Origin: an uncultured Eubacteriales bacterium
Lineage (GTDB): Bacteria; Bacillota; Clostridia; Oscillospirales; Acutalibacteraceae
Assembly: GCA_900314795.1 (NCBI GenBank)
Contig: OMWP01000036.1
Location: forward strand, 1 to 59,044
Direction: 5' to 3'
Length of the DNA: 59,044 nucleotides
This document shows, piece after piece, positions 25,903-36,043 of this stretch. The notes beneath the pieces were generated by a model. It made no database searches, had not been told where the DNA came from, and was given only the letters and a program-made list of their open reading frames with translations. The translations under genes and the position numbers were made by a program. Every line of letters begins with the position of its first letter. Within the stretch, counting starts at the first letter, position 1.

Positions 25903-28443
25903 TTATTCTTTCGATATGCTGCTCAGGATGATGATATAATTCATCGTGTTCGTCTCGTCGGGCATATAGTTACCGATCGCATTCAGCTCTACCGATTCTC
26001 CGTTCGCGTTTTTCATGCTCAGCTTCTCTGAGAACGGTTCGGAGCTTTCGATTTTTTTCAGGATGTCGCGATAAGAGGAGAGCCTGTTCTCGGAGCCGAT
26101 TCTGTTGAAGAAGTCCTCGCGGTTCAGCTCGACCTCCAGTTCACGGGCACTGATGCCGAGGATATTCTCCAGACCGTTGAACAGCACGGTGAAACGGAGA
26201 TCATCATCGGAGGTATGGGACAGGAAAAGTACCGTGTCCCTCGAGATATGCGACAACCACGACATCTGCTTTTCCAGATTGCTCAGCTTGGTGATGTTCC
26301 GCACGGAGCCGTAGAAGATCTTTTCCTCTCCCTCGCTGTGCAGATAATAAAAATGCATATCGAAGGTGGTCAGCGTGCCGTCGGTCTTGTAAAAATGCAA
26401 GATCCCCTTGGAGCCGTTGAGTCGGTCACGCTGTGCCAGACGCAGCAGCTCGGCGATCCGCGGGATATCCGCCTTGGGCAAAAACCGCTGGATGCAGGTC
26501 AGACGATCTTTGAAATCAGGTACGTCGACCGCCTCATAGAACTGTTCGTTATAGCGCACGATATCCACATCGTCACCGTGCCAAGAGTACAGCGCGCACG
26601 GACCGAGGATGTTGTTGAGCATGGTATCGCTGTAGATGTTGCCGTCGAGCAGCTCGCGCAGTTGGAACTGCTGGTTCGCCTTAAAGGCGATACCTGAGGT
26701 ATCGATTCTCTCGGGGTCATCGATCAGGCTCTCAAAGTCCGCGGTCGGCATGGGACGGAAGAAGTAGTAGCCTTGAATGTAGCGGCACCCCATATCGACC
26801 AGAAAATCCCTTTGCTCCTTGGTTTCAACGCCCTCGACAATGATCGGCACGCCGATCGTCTTAGTCATATTGGTGACGGATTCCAGGATATGGATGCTTT
26901 TCTCCTCATTGCTTTCATCCATATTCAAAAACTGCGCGTCGAGCTTGATGACGTCGATGTTTAGATTTTTGAGCATATTCAGGGTGGAACTGCCGCTTCC
27001 GAAATCGTCCATCAGCACCGTAAAGCCTTTTTCTCTTAACGACCGAACGGTGTCCATCACGAGCGCCGTGTTGGTGATGTAGGAGGATTCGGTGATCTCG
27101 ATCTTGAGCAGCTTGCGCTCCAATTCATATTTATTGATCAGGTTTTCAAAGATAGCGGGAAGGTCGGTATGCAGGATGTCGGCGACCGACACGTTTACCG
27201 AAACAGGCAGCGGTGTGTGACCGCTCTCGATCCAGTCATGGATCCAGCGGCAGACGTTGTCCCAAATATACAGATCCAAGTCAGAGATCAGCCCGCGCTT
27301 TTCGAGTACGGGGATGAACGAATCGGGCGGAATGATCGTTCCGTCGGGCTTGACCCAACGCGCCAGCGCCTCGGCGCCGACGATCTTGCCCGATGACGCG
27401 CGGCATTGCGGCTGCAGATAAAAGACGATCTCATGCTGTTTGAGCGCCCGTGAAAAATCAGTGAGCACGCGGTACTCTTCGTTCGTACGCGAATACATTC
27501 CTTTTTCAAACACGCGGATACGGCTGTGGTAGCCCTCTTTCGCGACTTGACCCGCCAGAAGCGCACGGTCGAGCATATCCATCAATTCGTGCTCTTCCGT
27601 AACGATACAAACGCCGAACGCAGGCAAAAAGCTCGAGCTGCTGCCGCGTGAGCCGATCAGAGAGGCAATATCCTCATAGATGTGGCCGATCAGCTCCATA
27701 TCGTAGGGGATCAGCAGGCAGAAATCATCCTGTCCGAAATAACCCGCCGTACCGCCGGTGCGCTCACCCGCTTCGAGGAGCGTTGCGCCGATCTGTATCA
27801 TCAGAAGATCGCCTTCGCTGTGGCCGTACCACTCGTTGAAGAGCTTGAAATTATCGATATCGATACTGACCAGGCACCACTCAATGTCATTGTTCTTGAT
27901 GCGCTGCTGCACCTCTTTGATGAAGGCGCGCTTTTTCAACAATCCTGTCATTTCATTGCGGTTGTTGTCAGTGTATACCGCGGTGTCGGTCAGACCCAGC
28001 TCGCGGATCTTGCGGCTCTGGCAGTCAAAAACATACATGCGGATGACATTGGGCTGCAGCCCGAAATCCTCTCCCGTGATCAGCACCAGCTCTACCCAGT
28101 GCCAGTTTCCGACGATCAGCCGAAAGCGGTATTCTTCGCAATGCAGCCCGGGGATCTCGGAGTCGGACAGACGGTAGAGGATCGTTTCCGGATTCATCAA
28201 CTCAACAAATCTGTCGCGTTCACCGGGGTGGATCAACTCCTCGGACATGCCGATGAATACTTCCTTGTAGGTGCCCTGTGACAGCGGCATTGCATACTTT
28301 TTGGAAACATGGAATAAACTTTTGAAAGTCTGTTGATTCAGATCGATTTCAAGCAGCTCATCATAGGATGAATTCTCGAGAAATTGAACGATTGTTTCGG
28401 GCTGTCTGACATTCTTCAGCAGATCGAAAAAATCTGTGTCCAT
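25903..28443 (-). CDS. GGDEF(degenerate)-EAL c-di-GMP phosphodiesterase with PAS-like domains
   Basis: 846 residues, no membrane helix. A PAS-like N-terminal domain (1-150) precedes a GGDEF domain whose signature is GQDDF (in GYFGQDDFCLL), so it is unlikely to make c-di-GMP. The EAL domain (about 330-580) keeps the catalytic set: AEALARW, SVNVS, ITESS, MDDFGSGSS, VIKLD, VEGVET and IQGYYF. Two more PAS-like regions (about 610-730 and 740-840) follow. It should be an active phosphodiesterase tuned by unknown signals. It is convergent to the exopolysaccharide operon. Promoter at 28491-28519. Confidence 0.87.
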   Translation of the reverse strand: MDTDFFDLLKNVRQPETIVQFLENSSYDELLEIDLNQQTFKSLFHVSKKYAMPLSQGTYKEVFIGMSEELIHPGERDRFVELMNPETILYRLSDSEIPGLHCEEYRFRLIVGNWHWVELVLITGEDFGLQPNVIRMYVFDCQSRKIRELGLTDTAVYTDNNRNEMTGLLKKRAFIKEVQQRIKNNDIEWCLVSIDIDNFKLFNEWYGHSEGDLLMIQIGATLLEAGERTGGTAGYFGQDDFCLLIPYDMELIGHIYEDIASLIGSRGSSSSFLPAFGVCIVTEEHELMDMLDRALLAGQVAKEGYHSRIRVFEKGMYSRTNEEYRVLTDFSRALKQHEIVFYLQPQCRASSGKIVGAEALARWVKPDGTIIPPDSFIPVLEKRGLISDLDLYIWDNVCRWIHDWIESGHTPLPVSVNVSVADILHTDLPAIFENLINKYELERKLLKIEITESSYITNTALVMDTVRSLREKGFTVLMDDFGSGSSTLNMLKNLNIDVIKLDAQFLNMDESNEEKSIHILESVTNMTKTIGVPIIVEGVETKEQRDFLVDMGCRYIQGYYFFRPMPTADFESLIDDPERIDTSGIAFKANQQFQLRELLDGNIYSDTMLNNILGPCALYSWHGDDVDIVRYNEQFYEAVDVPDFKDRLTCIQRFLPKADIPRIAELLRLAQRDRLNGSKGILHFYKTDGTLTTFDMHFYYLHSEGEEKIFYGSVRNITKLSNLEKQMSWLSHISRDTVLFLSHTSDDDLRFTVLFNGLENILGISARELEVELNREDFFNRIGSENRLSSYRDILKKIESSEPFSEKLSMKNANGESVELNAIGNYMPDETNTMNYIIILSSISKE

Positions 28444-28490
28444 GACCGTTACCTTTCCTTTGAAAATAATACGCCGGGGAACTCAAAACA

Positions 28491-28519
28491 ATCATAGTAT
28501 TTTTCGGCAAATTTTTCAA
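28491..28519 (-). promoter_or_regulatory. Promoter of GGDEF-EAL gene
   Basis: Minus strand: TTGAAA (28514-28519), 17 bases, TATGAT (28491-28496). The rest of the divergent region to 28708 holds a GCAGCGC/GCGCTGC hairpin at about 28613-28642 of unknown meaning. Confidence 0.65.
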
Positions 28520-28708
28520 TACAGCGGGGCTAAAATCGTAATTTGTTATATAATTATATGGTAGTTTTTATGAAATCTACACAAGAAGAAATCCGACTTT
28601 TCCAATTCGGAGCAGCGCCCGATCACGATAGCGCGCTGCCCGGCCGCAACAGGGGTCAAAGCCCTTGAATCGTTCATTGTATAAAATGCCTATTTTTCGG
28701 AATTTTAT

Positions 28709-28737
28709 TGTTTTTTTTACGGCAATAGTTTATAATA
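28709..28737 (+). promoter_or_regulatory. Promoter of permease-kinase operon
   Basis: TTGTTT, 17 bases, TATAAT, ending about 70 bases before the first plausible start codon. The leader contains a GCCG/CGGC hairpin around 28755-28775. Confidence 0.55.
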
Positions 28738-28843
28738 AATCAGTTAAAGCAAAAGCCGCGAAACAGATAATCCACGGCGACTTTGCACCCATAACAAGGA
28801 TGGTTGATTGCCATCCGCTATCATAGAGGATATAGAGCATATT

Positions 28844-31762
28844 ATGATTCGTATTCAAAGCACAAATCAGAATAATAACGGACTGACCAAGTATCTCTCC
28901 CCGGTCGCGGTATGGGCACTCGCCTTCGGCAGCGCCGTCGGATGGGGCGCCTTTGTCATGCCCGGCACCACCTTCCTGCCCATCGCGGGGCCGTGGGGCT
29001 CAGTGATCGGGCTGCTGATCGGCGCGGTCATCATGCTGATCATCGGACTGAGCTACCGCGTGCTGATGGAGCGCTATCCTGACGCGGGCGGCTCGTATAC
29101 CTTTGCTGCCAAGGTGCTCGGAAGCGACCACGGCTTTTTGTGCGCGTGGATGCTGCTGCTGACCTACGCGGCGATCATCTGGGCGAACAGCACGGCGCTG
29201 TCCCTGATCGTCCGCTTCCTGTTCGGCGATGTGTTCTGCTTCGGCTTTTCGTACCAGATCGCGGGCTACACCGTCTATATGGGCGAGGTGCTCCTGTCTG
29301 TCGCGATCCTTGCCGCCGCGAGCCTGATCTGTACCGCGGGCAAACGTCTTGCGGCATGGGTGCAGACGATCGGCGCGTTCCTGCTTTTCGCGGGGATCGC
29401 AGTGTGCTTTGTCACCGTTATGATCCGTCGCGGCGGATTCGGCGATATCACGCCTGCCTTCTCCGCGCAGGGCGATCCCTTCTCCCAGATCCTGACGATC
29501 GTGATCCTTGCGCCGTGGGCGTTTATCGGTTTTGAGTCGATCTCCCATTCGGCGGAGGAATTTCGCTTTAAGCCGAAAAGGATCCTGCCGATCCTGATCG
29601 CGGCGCTTGCTGCCGGCGCGCTCGCGTATACGATGCTCACGCTGTGCGCTTCTGTAGCGGTGCCCGACGGCTTCCGCAGCTGGAGCGATTACATCGGCGT
29701 GTTATCCGACATCGACGGCATCCGCGGTCTGCCGACCTTTTACGCCGCGCAGAGCACGATGGGAACGCCCGGTCTTGTCATTTTGGGTATCGCGTCATTC
29801 TGCGGCATCTTCACCGGCTTGATCGGTAACATGATCGCACTGAGCCGCCTGATCTATCGCATGTCCGCCGACAATATGCTCCCAAAGCCGGTCGGACAGC
29901 TCGACAAAAAGGGGATCCCCTCACGCGCGCTTTGGTGTGTCGCGATCATCTCCATGATCATCCCGTTCTTCGGCAGAACGGCGATCGGCTGGATCGTCGA
30001 CGTCACCACCATCGGCGCGACGATCGTATATATCTATGTATCCATTTGTGCCGCAATCATCGGTAAACGAGAAAAAAAGCTCTCTGCGTTCCTGTTCGGC
30101 ATGATCGGCGGTGTCATTGCCGTCATCTTCGCGCTGTTCTATCTGTTGCCGCATATCCGCTCGCAGAGTGAGCTGGCGGCAGAATCCTATATGATTCTGA
30201 TCCTGTGGAGCTTGATCGGCATGATCGTGTTCCGCTCGCTGATGCAGCGTGACAAAACGCGGCTGATCGGCAAGAGCACCGTCGTGTGGATCATCCTGTT
30301 TTGCTTGATCCTCTTGGTTTCCGTATCATGGGTGAACCGCACCACCGTGGATCATGCAAAGGAAGTGACGCAGGAGGTACAGGAGGTTCACACAAAGCTT
30401 GCCGGACAGGCGGGACTGGAAGCCCATCACGACAGCGTCACACAAACAAATCGGTATCTGGACGATCGCTTCAACGGCTTTGCCGAAACCGTCAGAAAAA
30501 ACATCCTGATACTCGGCGGTCTGCTGCTCGGCGCGCTCCTGCTGATATTCAGCATTTTTTCCATTATCAAGAAACGAGAGCAACTGATCGAGGCGGAGCG
30601 GCTGCTTGCGGAAGAAAACAGCCGTGCAAAAAGCACCTTCCTCTCCAACATGAGCCATGATATCCGCACGCCGATGAACGCGATCACCGGCTATACGGCG
30701 CTGGCGCTCAAGGAGGACGGCGTGCCCGACTCGACCCGCGCCTATCTCGAGAAGATCGACACCTCGGGAAAACAACTGCTCTCGCTGATCAACGATATCC
30801 TCGATATGAGCCATATCGAATCGGGCAAGATGGAGCTCGACCCCGCTCCCGCCGATTTGATCGAGACCTTTGACGAAACGTGTCATATTTTTGATCTGCA
30901 AATGCAGGCAAAGCCGCTGACCTATACGGTGGATCACAGCGGCGTCAAGGATCGCTATGTCGTCTGTGACAAAAGCCGTCTCAACCGCATCCTGCTCAAC
31001 CTGATCTCCAACGCTTATAAATATACGCCCTCCGGCGGCAGCGTCAGCGTCCGGCTGAAGGAATATGAGATCTCGGGAAGCGAGAGAACCTATGAAATCA
31101 GCGTCAGCGATACGGGTATCGGTATGAGCAAGGAATTTGCCGAGCGTATCTTTGACTCGTTCGAGCGCGAACGAAGCCGTACCGTTGATGCGATCCAGGG
31201 AACGGGTCTGGGGATGGCGATCACCAAAAAGTTTGTCGAGATGATGAACGGCACGATCCTGATCGAAACCGAACAGGGCAAGGGCTCTACCTTCACCGTT
31301 CGTCTGAGCTTTCCGCTCGCGAAAGAGGATGAGGTACATACCGCATCCGATCAGAGTGAGAACGAGAAAATCGATTTCAGCGGCGTGCGGCTCCTGCTGG
31401 CGGATGATAACCCGATCAACATCGAGATCGCCTCGATGATCCTCACGCAGGAGGGCTTCACCGTGGACGTCGCCGAAAACGGTCAGATCGCCGCCGATAT
31501 GGTCGGACAGTCCGACGAGGGCTATTACAGCGCGATCCTGATGGATATCCAGATGCCCGTGATGAACGGCTATGACGCGACGCGCAGGATCCGCGCGATG
31601 TCGGGTAAGAACGCCCGTATCCCCATCATCGCCATCACGGCAAACACCTTTGAAACCGACCGACAAGAGGCTTTTGAGGCAGGGATGAACGCCCATGTCG
31701 CGAAGCCCTTCAACCCCGACGAGCTGCTCAAAACGCTCGCCGCATGTATCAAGGAAAAATGA
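28844..31762 (+). CDS. APC-superfamily permease fused to hybrid histidine kinase
   Basis: About 972 residues. Residues 1-450 are an amino acid-polyamine-organocation permease of about 12 helices (GSAVGWGAFVMPG, GFESISHSAEEF, SRLIYRMSADNMLP). A further helix pair encloses a short extracytoplasmic loop, then a kinase core: SNMSHDIRTP (His605), NLISNAYKY, DTGIGM, GTGLGMAI. A receiver follows with LLADDNP, LMDIQMP (Asp901), ITA and AKPF. Transport-kinase fusions such as CbrA join a sodium-solute symporter to a kinase; here the permease type differs. It probably senses an amino acid or its flux. A TTG start 36 bases upstream, after AAGGATGG, is also possible. Confidence 0.85.
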   Translation: MIRIQSTNQNNNGLTKYLSPVAVWALAFGSAVGWGAFVMPGTTFLPIAGPWGSVIGLLIGAVIMLIIGLSYRVLMERYPDAGGSYTFAAKVLGSDHGFLCAWMLLLTYAAIIWANSTALSLIVRFLFGDVFCFGFSYQIAGYTVYMGEVLLSVAILAAASLICTAGKRLAAWVQTIGAFLLFAGIAVCFVTVMIRRGGFGDITPAFSAQGDPFSQILTIVILAPWAFIGFESISHSAEEFRFKPKRILPILIAALAAGALAYTMLTLCASVAVPDGFRSWSDYIGVLSDIDGIRGLPTFYAAQSTMGTPGLVILGIASFCGIFTGLIGNMIALSRLIYRMSADNMLPKPVGQLDKKGIPSRALWCVAIISMIIPFFGRTAIGWIVDVTTIGATIVYIYVSICAAIIGKREKKLSAFLFGMIGGVIAVIFALFYLLPHIRSQSELAAESYMILILWSLIGMIVFRSLMQRDKTRLIGKSTVVWIILFCLILLVSVSWVNRTTVDHAKEVTQEVQEVHTKLAGQAGLEAHHDSVTQTNRYLDDRFNGFAETVRKNILILGGLLLGALLLIFSIFSIIKKREQLIEAERLLAEENSRAKSTFLSNMSHDIRTPMNAITGYTALALKEDGVPDSTRAYLEKIDTSGKQLLSLINDILDMSHIESGKMELDPAPADLIETFDETCHIFDLQMQAKPLTYTVDHSGVKDRYVVCDKSRLNRILLNLISNAYKYTPSGGSVSVRLKEYEISGSERTYEISVSDTGIGMSKEFAERIFDSFERERSRTVDAIQGTGLGMAITKKFVEMMNGTILIETEQGKGSTFTVRLSFPLAKEDEVHTASDQSENEKIDFSGVRLLLADDNPINIEIASMILTQEGFTVDVAENGQIAADMVGQSDEGYYSAILMDIQMPVMNGYDATRRIRAMSGKNARIPIIAITANTFETDRQEAFEAGMNAHVAKPFNPDELLKTLAACIKEK

Positions 31763-31775
31763 TACGGAGATAGTT

Positions 31776-33482
31776 ATGAAGAATTATATGACGGCAAGCG
31801 GCATCAAACGCCGCGTGCTGATAGTCGATGATGAACTGATCAATCGGGAACTGCTCAGCGCGATGCTTTCACAGACCTTTGAGATCGAAACGGCGTCAAA
31901 CGGTCAGGAAGCCATGATGATGCTGACACAGCCCGACGCAACTTTCTCGCTGATCCTGCTCGATCTGATGATGCCCGTGATGGACGGCTTTGAGGTGATC
32001 GAGCGCTGTCAAAAGGATGAGGCGCTCAAACGCATCCCCATCATCGTCATGACGTCCGAAAAATCCGCCGAGGTGCGCAGCATCCGTATGGGCGCCGCGG
32101 ATTTCATCACCAAGCCCTACGACATGCCCGAGGTCATTCTTGCGCGGTGCGAGAGGATCATCGAGCTGAGCGAGGACAAGAGTATCATCCGTTCCACCGA
32201 GCGCGATAAGGTCTCGGGGCTGTATACACGCAGTTATTTTTTCGCCTATCTGCAGCAGATGGTGCAGCGACTCGAAAAACCGATGGACGCGCTGGTGCTC
32301 AACCTTGACCGCTTCCATCTGATCAACGAGCTGTTCGGGCGCGATGAGGGCGACCGTGTGCTCGCCTATATCGGTGAGCTGATCTCTGAAAAGCTTTCTG
32401 AATTACGCGGCATCGCCTGCCGCAGTGAAAGCGATACCTTCTTCCTCTTCTGCGAACGGCAGGAGGAATATGAATCGCTGATGGAAGAGATGCAAAGCAA
32501 GCTCGCGGCGTTTGCCAAATCGCGCAGTCTGCGCCTGAGGGCGGGTATCTACTCCTGTGAAGAACACGAGAGCGACCCCGAGGCATGGTTCAGCCGTGCC
32601 AAGTCGGCATGCGACCGCATCCGCGGTCAGTATGGCTCCTTGGCGACCCGCTACAATAATGAATTGTATGAACGCACGGTCTTTCACGAACGGTTGATCG
32701 GCGACATCGACGACGCGATCAATCGCCGTGACTTTGTCGTTTATTTTCAACCGAAATACAGAATACAGGGTGAGTGTCCCGTGCTCACCAGCGCGGAAGC
32801 GCTGATCCGCTGGATCCATCCCGAGCTGGGCTTTATCAGCCCCGGTGAGTTCATCCCGCTCTTTGAGCAAAACGGCTTGATCCGTCGGGTGGATCACTAT
32901 GTCTGGCGCAGTGCCGCTGAGCAGATCAAGTGCTGGCGCGAGCAATACGGCATGAGCATCCCGATCTCGGTGAACGTGTCGCGCGTCGACATCTTTGACC
33001 CTGAGCTGGAGAAAAAGCTCTGTGATATCCTCGACGAGTTCTCCCTCGCCCCCGATGATTTGATGCTCGAGATCACCGAATCCGCCTATGCTGACAGCGC
33101 GGATCGGCTGATCGAGGTGGTCAACAGCCTGAGGGACAAGGGCTTCAAGATCGAGATGGACGACTTCGGCTCGGGCTATTCTTCGCTGAATATGCTGACC
33201 GAGATCCCGATCGATGTGCTGAAGATCGATATGCAGTTCATCCGCCGTATGCTGCTGGATGACAAAAACCTCAAGCTCGTCCGGCTGGTGATGGACATCG
33301 CGGAATTTCTCGATGTCCCCGTTGTAGCGGAGGGTGTAGAGGAAGAAGAACAGCTCAACGTGCTCCGGCAAATGGGCTGTGATATTGTACAGGGATATTA
33401 TTTTTCGCCGCCGCTGCCCGCGGAGCGCTTCGGCGAATTGATCCGACAGGAATGTCAGAGAAGGGGAGAAGCATCATGTTAA
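31776..33482 (+). CDS. Response regulator: receiver - degenerate GGDEF - EAL
   Basis: 568 residues. The receiver (1-125) has VLIVDDE, LLDLMMP (Asp63), MTS and TKPYD. The central GGDEF-type domain has SESDT in place of GGDEF and so should be inactive. The EAL domain (about 310-560) keeps SAEALIRW, SVNVS, ITESAY, MDDFGSGYSS, LKIDM, AEGVE and QGYYF. It is the likely output of the upstream kinase: phosphorylation of Asp63 would change c-di-GMP hydrolysis. The gap to the kinase gene is 13 bases and the 3' end overlaps the HPt gene. Confidence 0.9.
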   Translation: MKNYMTASGIKRRVLIVDDELINRELLSAMLSQTFEIETASNGQEAMMMLTQPDATFSLILLDLMMPVMDGFEVIERCQKDEALKRIPIIVMTSEKSAEVRSIRMGAADFITKPYDMPEVILARCERIIELSEDKSIIRSTERDKVSGLYTRSYFFAYLQQMVQRLEKPMDALVLNLDRFHLINELFGRDEGDRVLAYIGELISEKLSELRGIACRSESDTFFLFCERQEEYESLMEEMQSKLAAFAKSRSLRLRAGIYSCEEHESDPEAWFSRAKSACDRIRGQYGSLATRYNNELYERTVFHERLIGDIDDAINRRDFVVYFQPKYRIQGECPVLTSAEALIRWIHPELGFISPGEFIPLFEQNGLIRRVDHYVWRSAAEQIKCWREQYGMSIPISVNVSRVDIFDPELEKKLCDILDEFSLAPDDLMLEITESAYADSADRLIEVVNSLRDKGFKIEMDDFGSGYSSLNMLTEIPIDVLKIDMQFIRRMLLDDKNLKLVRLVMDIAEFLDVPVVAEGVEEEEQLNVLRQMGCDIVQGYYFSPPLPAERFGELIRQECQRRGEASC

Positions 33483-33820
33483 CGATCGAAAAGCTGAACG
33501 ATTTCGGCGCCGATACCGCTGAGGGTCTCGGTCGCTGCTACGGCAACGAGGCGCTGTATCTGCGCTTGGTGGGGATGATCCCCGCGGAAGCGAATTTTGA
33601 CAAGCTGCAAGGCGCCTTGCAGTCGGGTGATCTCGACGGCGCGTTTGAGGCGGCTCACGCGCTCAAGGGCGTGCTGGGCAATCTGTCGCTCACGCCGATG
33701 TATCAGGTGTGCAGTGAGATGACAGAGCTGCTGCGCGCGCGTACCGAGATGGATTACACCCTGCTTCTCAGGGAGCTTTTGACAAAGAGAGAGTCGCTAG
33801 CCGCACTGTGTGCCGACTGA
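33476..33820 (+). CDS. HPt phosphotransfer protein
   Basis: 114 residues, all-helical, with the HPt signature AAHALKGVLGNLSL; His61 is the phosphorylated residue. The ATG lies inside the end of the EAL gene, so the two are translationally coupled. It supplies the step between the hybrid kinase's receiver and the receiver of the EAL protein. Confidence 0.88.
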   Translation: MLTIEKLNDFGADTAEGLGRCYGNEALYLRLVGMIPAEANFDKLQGALQSGDLDGAFEAAHALKGVLGNLSLTPMYQVCSEMTELLRARTEMDYTLLLRELLTKRESLAALCAD

Positions 33821-33833
33821 TCGGAGGAGTATC

Positions 33834-35957
33834 ATGTCACCGAACCTGAGATCAAAATCATCATGGAAAAGCATCGCGTCGCTGATCGGCGTCATCGTCG
33901 TCTGCATATTGCTGAACATCCTCGGCACTAAGCTCAACGGCGTGCTGGGGCTGCCTCTGTTCATTGACAACATCGGTACGATCCTCTCGGCGATGCTGGG
34001 CGGATACATCCCGTGTATCACGGTCGGCTTCTTTACCAATATCATCGACAGCTTTGCCGATTCCTTCACGATCTATTACTGTATCATCAGCGTATTGATC
34101 GCGGTGGCGGCAGTATCCTTTGCCGAGAAAATGCGCCGCCTGAAGATCCCGTATATCCTGCTCGGGATCGTGACCTTTGCCTTTTTGGGCGGCGTTGTCG
34201 GCGGACTGCTGACCTGGTTCATCAACGGACTGAACTTCGGTGAGGGCTACGCTGTCGACATGGCGGCGCGCATCAACAGCGTGGTGCCGATGGGCTATTT
34301 TCTGTCCAATCTGTTGTCCGTCTTTTTGATCGACCTTGTCGATAAGGCGATAGTGACTGTGATCGCGCTGGTCATCTATAAGCTGCTGCCTTCCCCGCTG
34401 CTGGACTTTCTCCACACACGCGACTGGTACTATTTGACTGTGTTCGAGCAGTCCAATAAGCATAACCGTAAGCGGCTTTCCCTGCGCTGGAAAACCACGT
34501 TGGTGGTCGCGATCTCTACCACCCTGGTTGCATCGGCGGCGATCGGTATCAGCATTTTACAGTACCATAATTCGACGATCGCCGAATTTGAGGAGGACGG
34601 ACACCACGCCATCCACGTCATTGCGGAGAAGCTGAACGCCGACCGGATCGATGAATATACGGAGAAGGGCAGAACCGCCGAGGGCTACGACGATATTGAG
34701 GAGCTCCTCACCACGATCGTCAAGGCGTCACCCGACATCAAGTTCGCCTATATCTACAGCGTCAAAGAGGACGGCACCCACGTTGTCTTTGACGTTGATT
34801 CCGCAGGCGTAAAAGCGGACGAGCCCGGCGAGGTCATCCGCTATGATAAATCGATCGAAAAATACAAGGATCGGTTCTTAGCGGGTGAGTCGATCCCTAC
34901 TGACATCACAGATGACGAGTACGGCTGGCTGCTGTCGGTCTATGAGCCTGTCAAAAACAGTGCGGGACAGGTGAAATGCTATATCGGCATCGATATGGAG
35001 ATGAGCCGTCTGCGCTCCGATGAGATCGCCTTTCTCGCCAAGATCATCTCGCTGTTCCTGGGCTTCTTGATCCTGATCCGCACCTACGCGGTGTGGCTGG
35101 CGGAGCGGCATATCGTCAAGCCGATCAACGCCATCGCCCATGTCTCGCGCCACTCGAGCTATGATACGCCCGAGGCGAGAGAGAAATGGATCAGCATGCT
35201 CGACGCGCTGGATATTCGCACCGGCGACGAGATCGAAACGCTCTATGAGGATTATAAAAGAGCGGCGCATCATACCGTTCTCTACATCGAAGAGATCCAG
35301 CATAAGAGCGAACAGCTCACTAAGCTGCAAAACGGTCTGATCATGGTGCTCGCCGATATGGTCGAGAGCCGTGACCAGTGCACCGGCGATCATGTTTTCA
35401 AAACTGCCGCATATACTGAAATCATACTCTGTCAGATGCTCAAGGAGGGTATCTACAGCGATCAGCTGACGGAGGAATACATCGCGGAGGTCGTCAACTC
35501 CGCACCGCTCCACGATGTGGGCAAGGTCACCGTCTCCGACGTGATCCTCAACAAACCCGGCAGACTCACCGACGAGGAGTTCCGTATCATGCAGAGCCAT
35601 ACCGTCGAGGGCGGCAAGATCATCGACAAGGCGATGGCGATCGTTGATGAGGATTCAGACTATTTGACCGAGGCAAAGAACCTTGCTTTGTACCATCACG
35701 AAAAGTGGAACGGCAAGGGCTATCCCACCGGGCTCAAGGGGGAGGAGATCCCGCTTTCGGCGCGCGTGATGGCAGTAGCGGATGTGTTCGACGCGCTGGT
35801 GTCCCGCCGCAGCTACAAGGAGCCGTTCACCATCGAAAAGGCGCTCTCCATCATTCGTGAGGATGCGGGAACGCACTTTGATCCGCTTGTCGCACAGGCG
35901 TTCCTTGACGCGGAGGATGAGGTTCGCCGCGTCGCAAAACTGAATCTGGAGCCGTGA
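33834..35957 (+). CDS. HD-GYP phosphodiesterase with ECF-transporter-like membrane sensor
   Basis: 707 residues. Residues 10-190 contain about six helices resembling the substrate-binding component of ECF vitamin transporters (LGGYIPCITVGFFTNIIDS). Residues 210-400 are two helices flanking a Cache-like extracytoplasmic domain (FAYIYSVKEDGTHVVFDVD, GWLLSVYEPVKNSAGQ), then a linker and a canonical HD-GYP domain: HDVGK (His560-Asp561), HHEKWNGKGYPTGLKGEEIP, VFDAL. It should hydrolyse c-di-GMP. It starts 13 bases after the HPt gene with GGAGGAG and ends this operon. Confidence 0.87.
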   Translation: MSPNLRSKSSWKSIASLIGVIVVCILLNILGTKLNGVLGLPLFIDNIGTILSAMLGGYIPCITVGFFTNIIDSFADSFTIYYCIISVLIAVAAVSFAEKMRRLKIPYILLGIVTFAFLGGVVGGLLTWFINGLNFGEGYAVDMAARINSVVPMGYFLSNLLSVFLIDLVDKAIVTVIALVIYKLLPSPLLDFLHTRDWYYLTVFEQSNKHNRKRLSLRWKTTLVVAISTTLVASAAIGISILQYHNSTIAEFEEDGHHAIHVIAEKLNADRIDEYTEKGRTAEGYDDIEELLTTIVKASPDIKFAYIYSVKEDGTHVVFDVDSAGVKADEPGEVIRYDKSIEKYKDRFLAGESIPTDITDDEYGWLLSVYEPVKNSAGQVKCYIGIDMEMSRLRSDEIAFLAKIISLFLGFLILIRTYAVWLAERHIVKPINAIAHVSRHSSYDTPEAREKWISMLDALDIRTGDEIETLYEDYKRAAHHTVLYIEEIQHKSEQLTKLQNGLIMVLADMVESRDQCTGDHVFKTAAYTEIILCQMLKEGIYSDQLTEEYIAEVVNSAPLHDVGKVTVSDVILNKPGRLTDEEFRIMQSHTVEGGKIIDKAMAIVDEDSDYLTEAKNLALYHHEKWNGKGYPTGLKGEEIPLSARVMAVADVFDALVSRRSYKEPFTIEKALSIIREDAGTHFDPLVAQAFLDAEDEVRRVAKLNLEP

Positions 35958-36007
35958 TCTACTGCACGTTTTAGCTGTTTTTCCTTGATTTTTGGGCACA
36001 TTTACCA

Positions 36008-36036
36008 TTGATTTTTTGCTCAAACACAGTTAAAAT
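36008..36036 (+). promoter_or_regulatory. Promoter of diguanylate cyclase gene with structured leader
   Basis: TTGATT (36008-36013), 17 bases, TAAAAT (36031-36036). Transcription would start about 36043, just before the structured leader. Confidence 0.6.
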
Positions 36037-36043
36037 GCTTTAT

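Noticed and set aside
28745-28800. Possible second GEMM-like riboswitch (GCAAAAGCCGCGAAA...GGCGACTTTGC)
   Set aside because: It lacks GGCAAACC and GACGCAAAGC; only scattered bases agree, so I do not call it.
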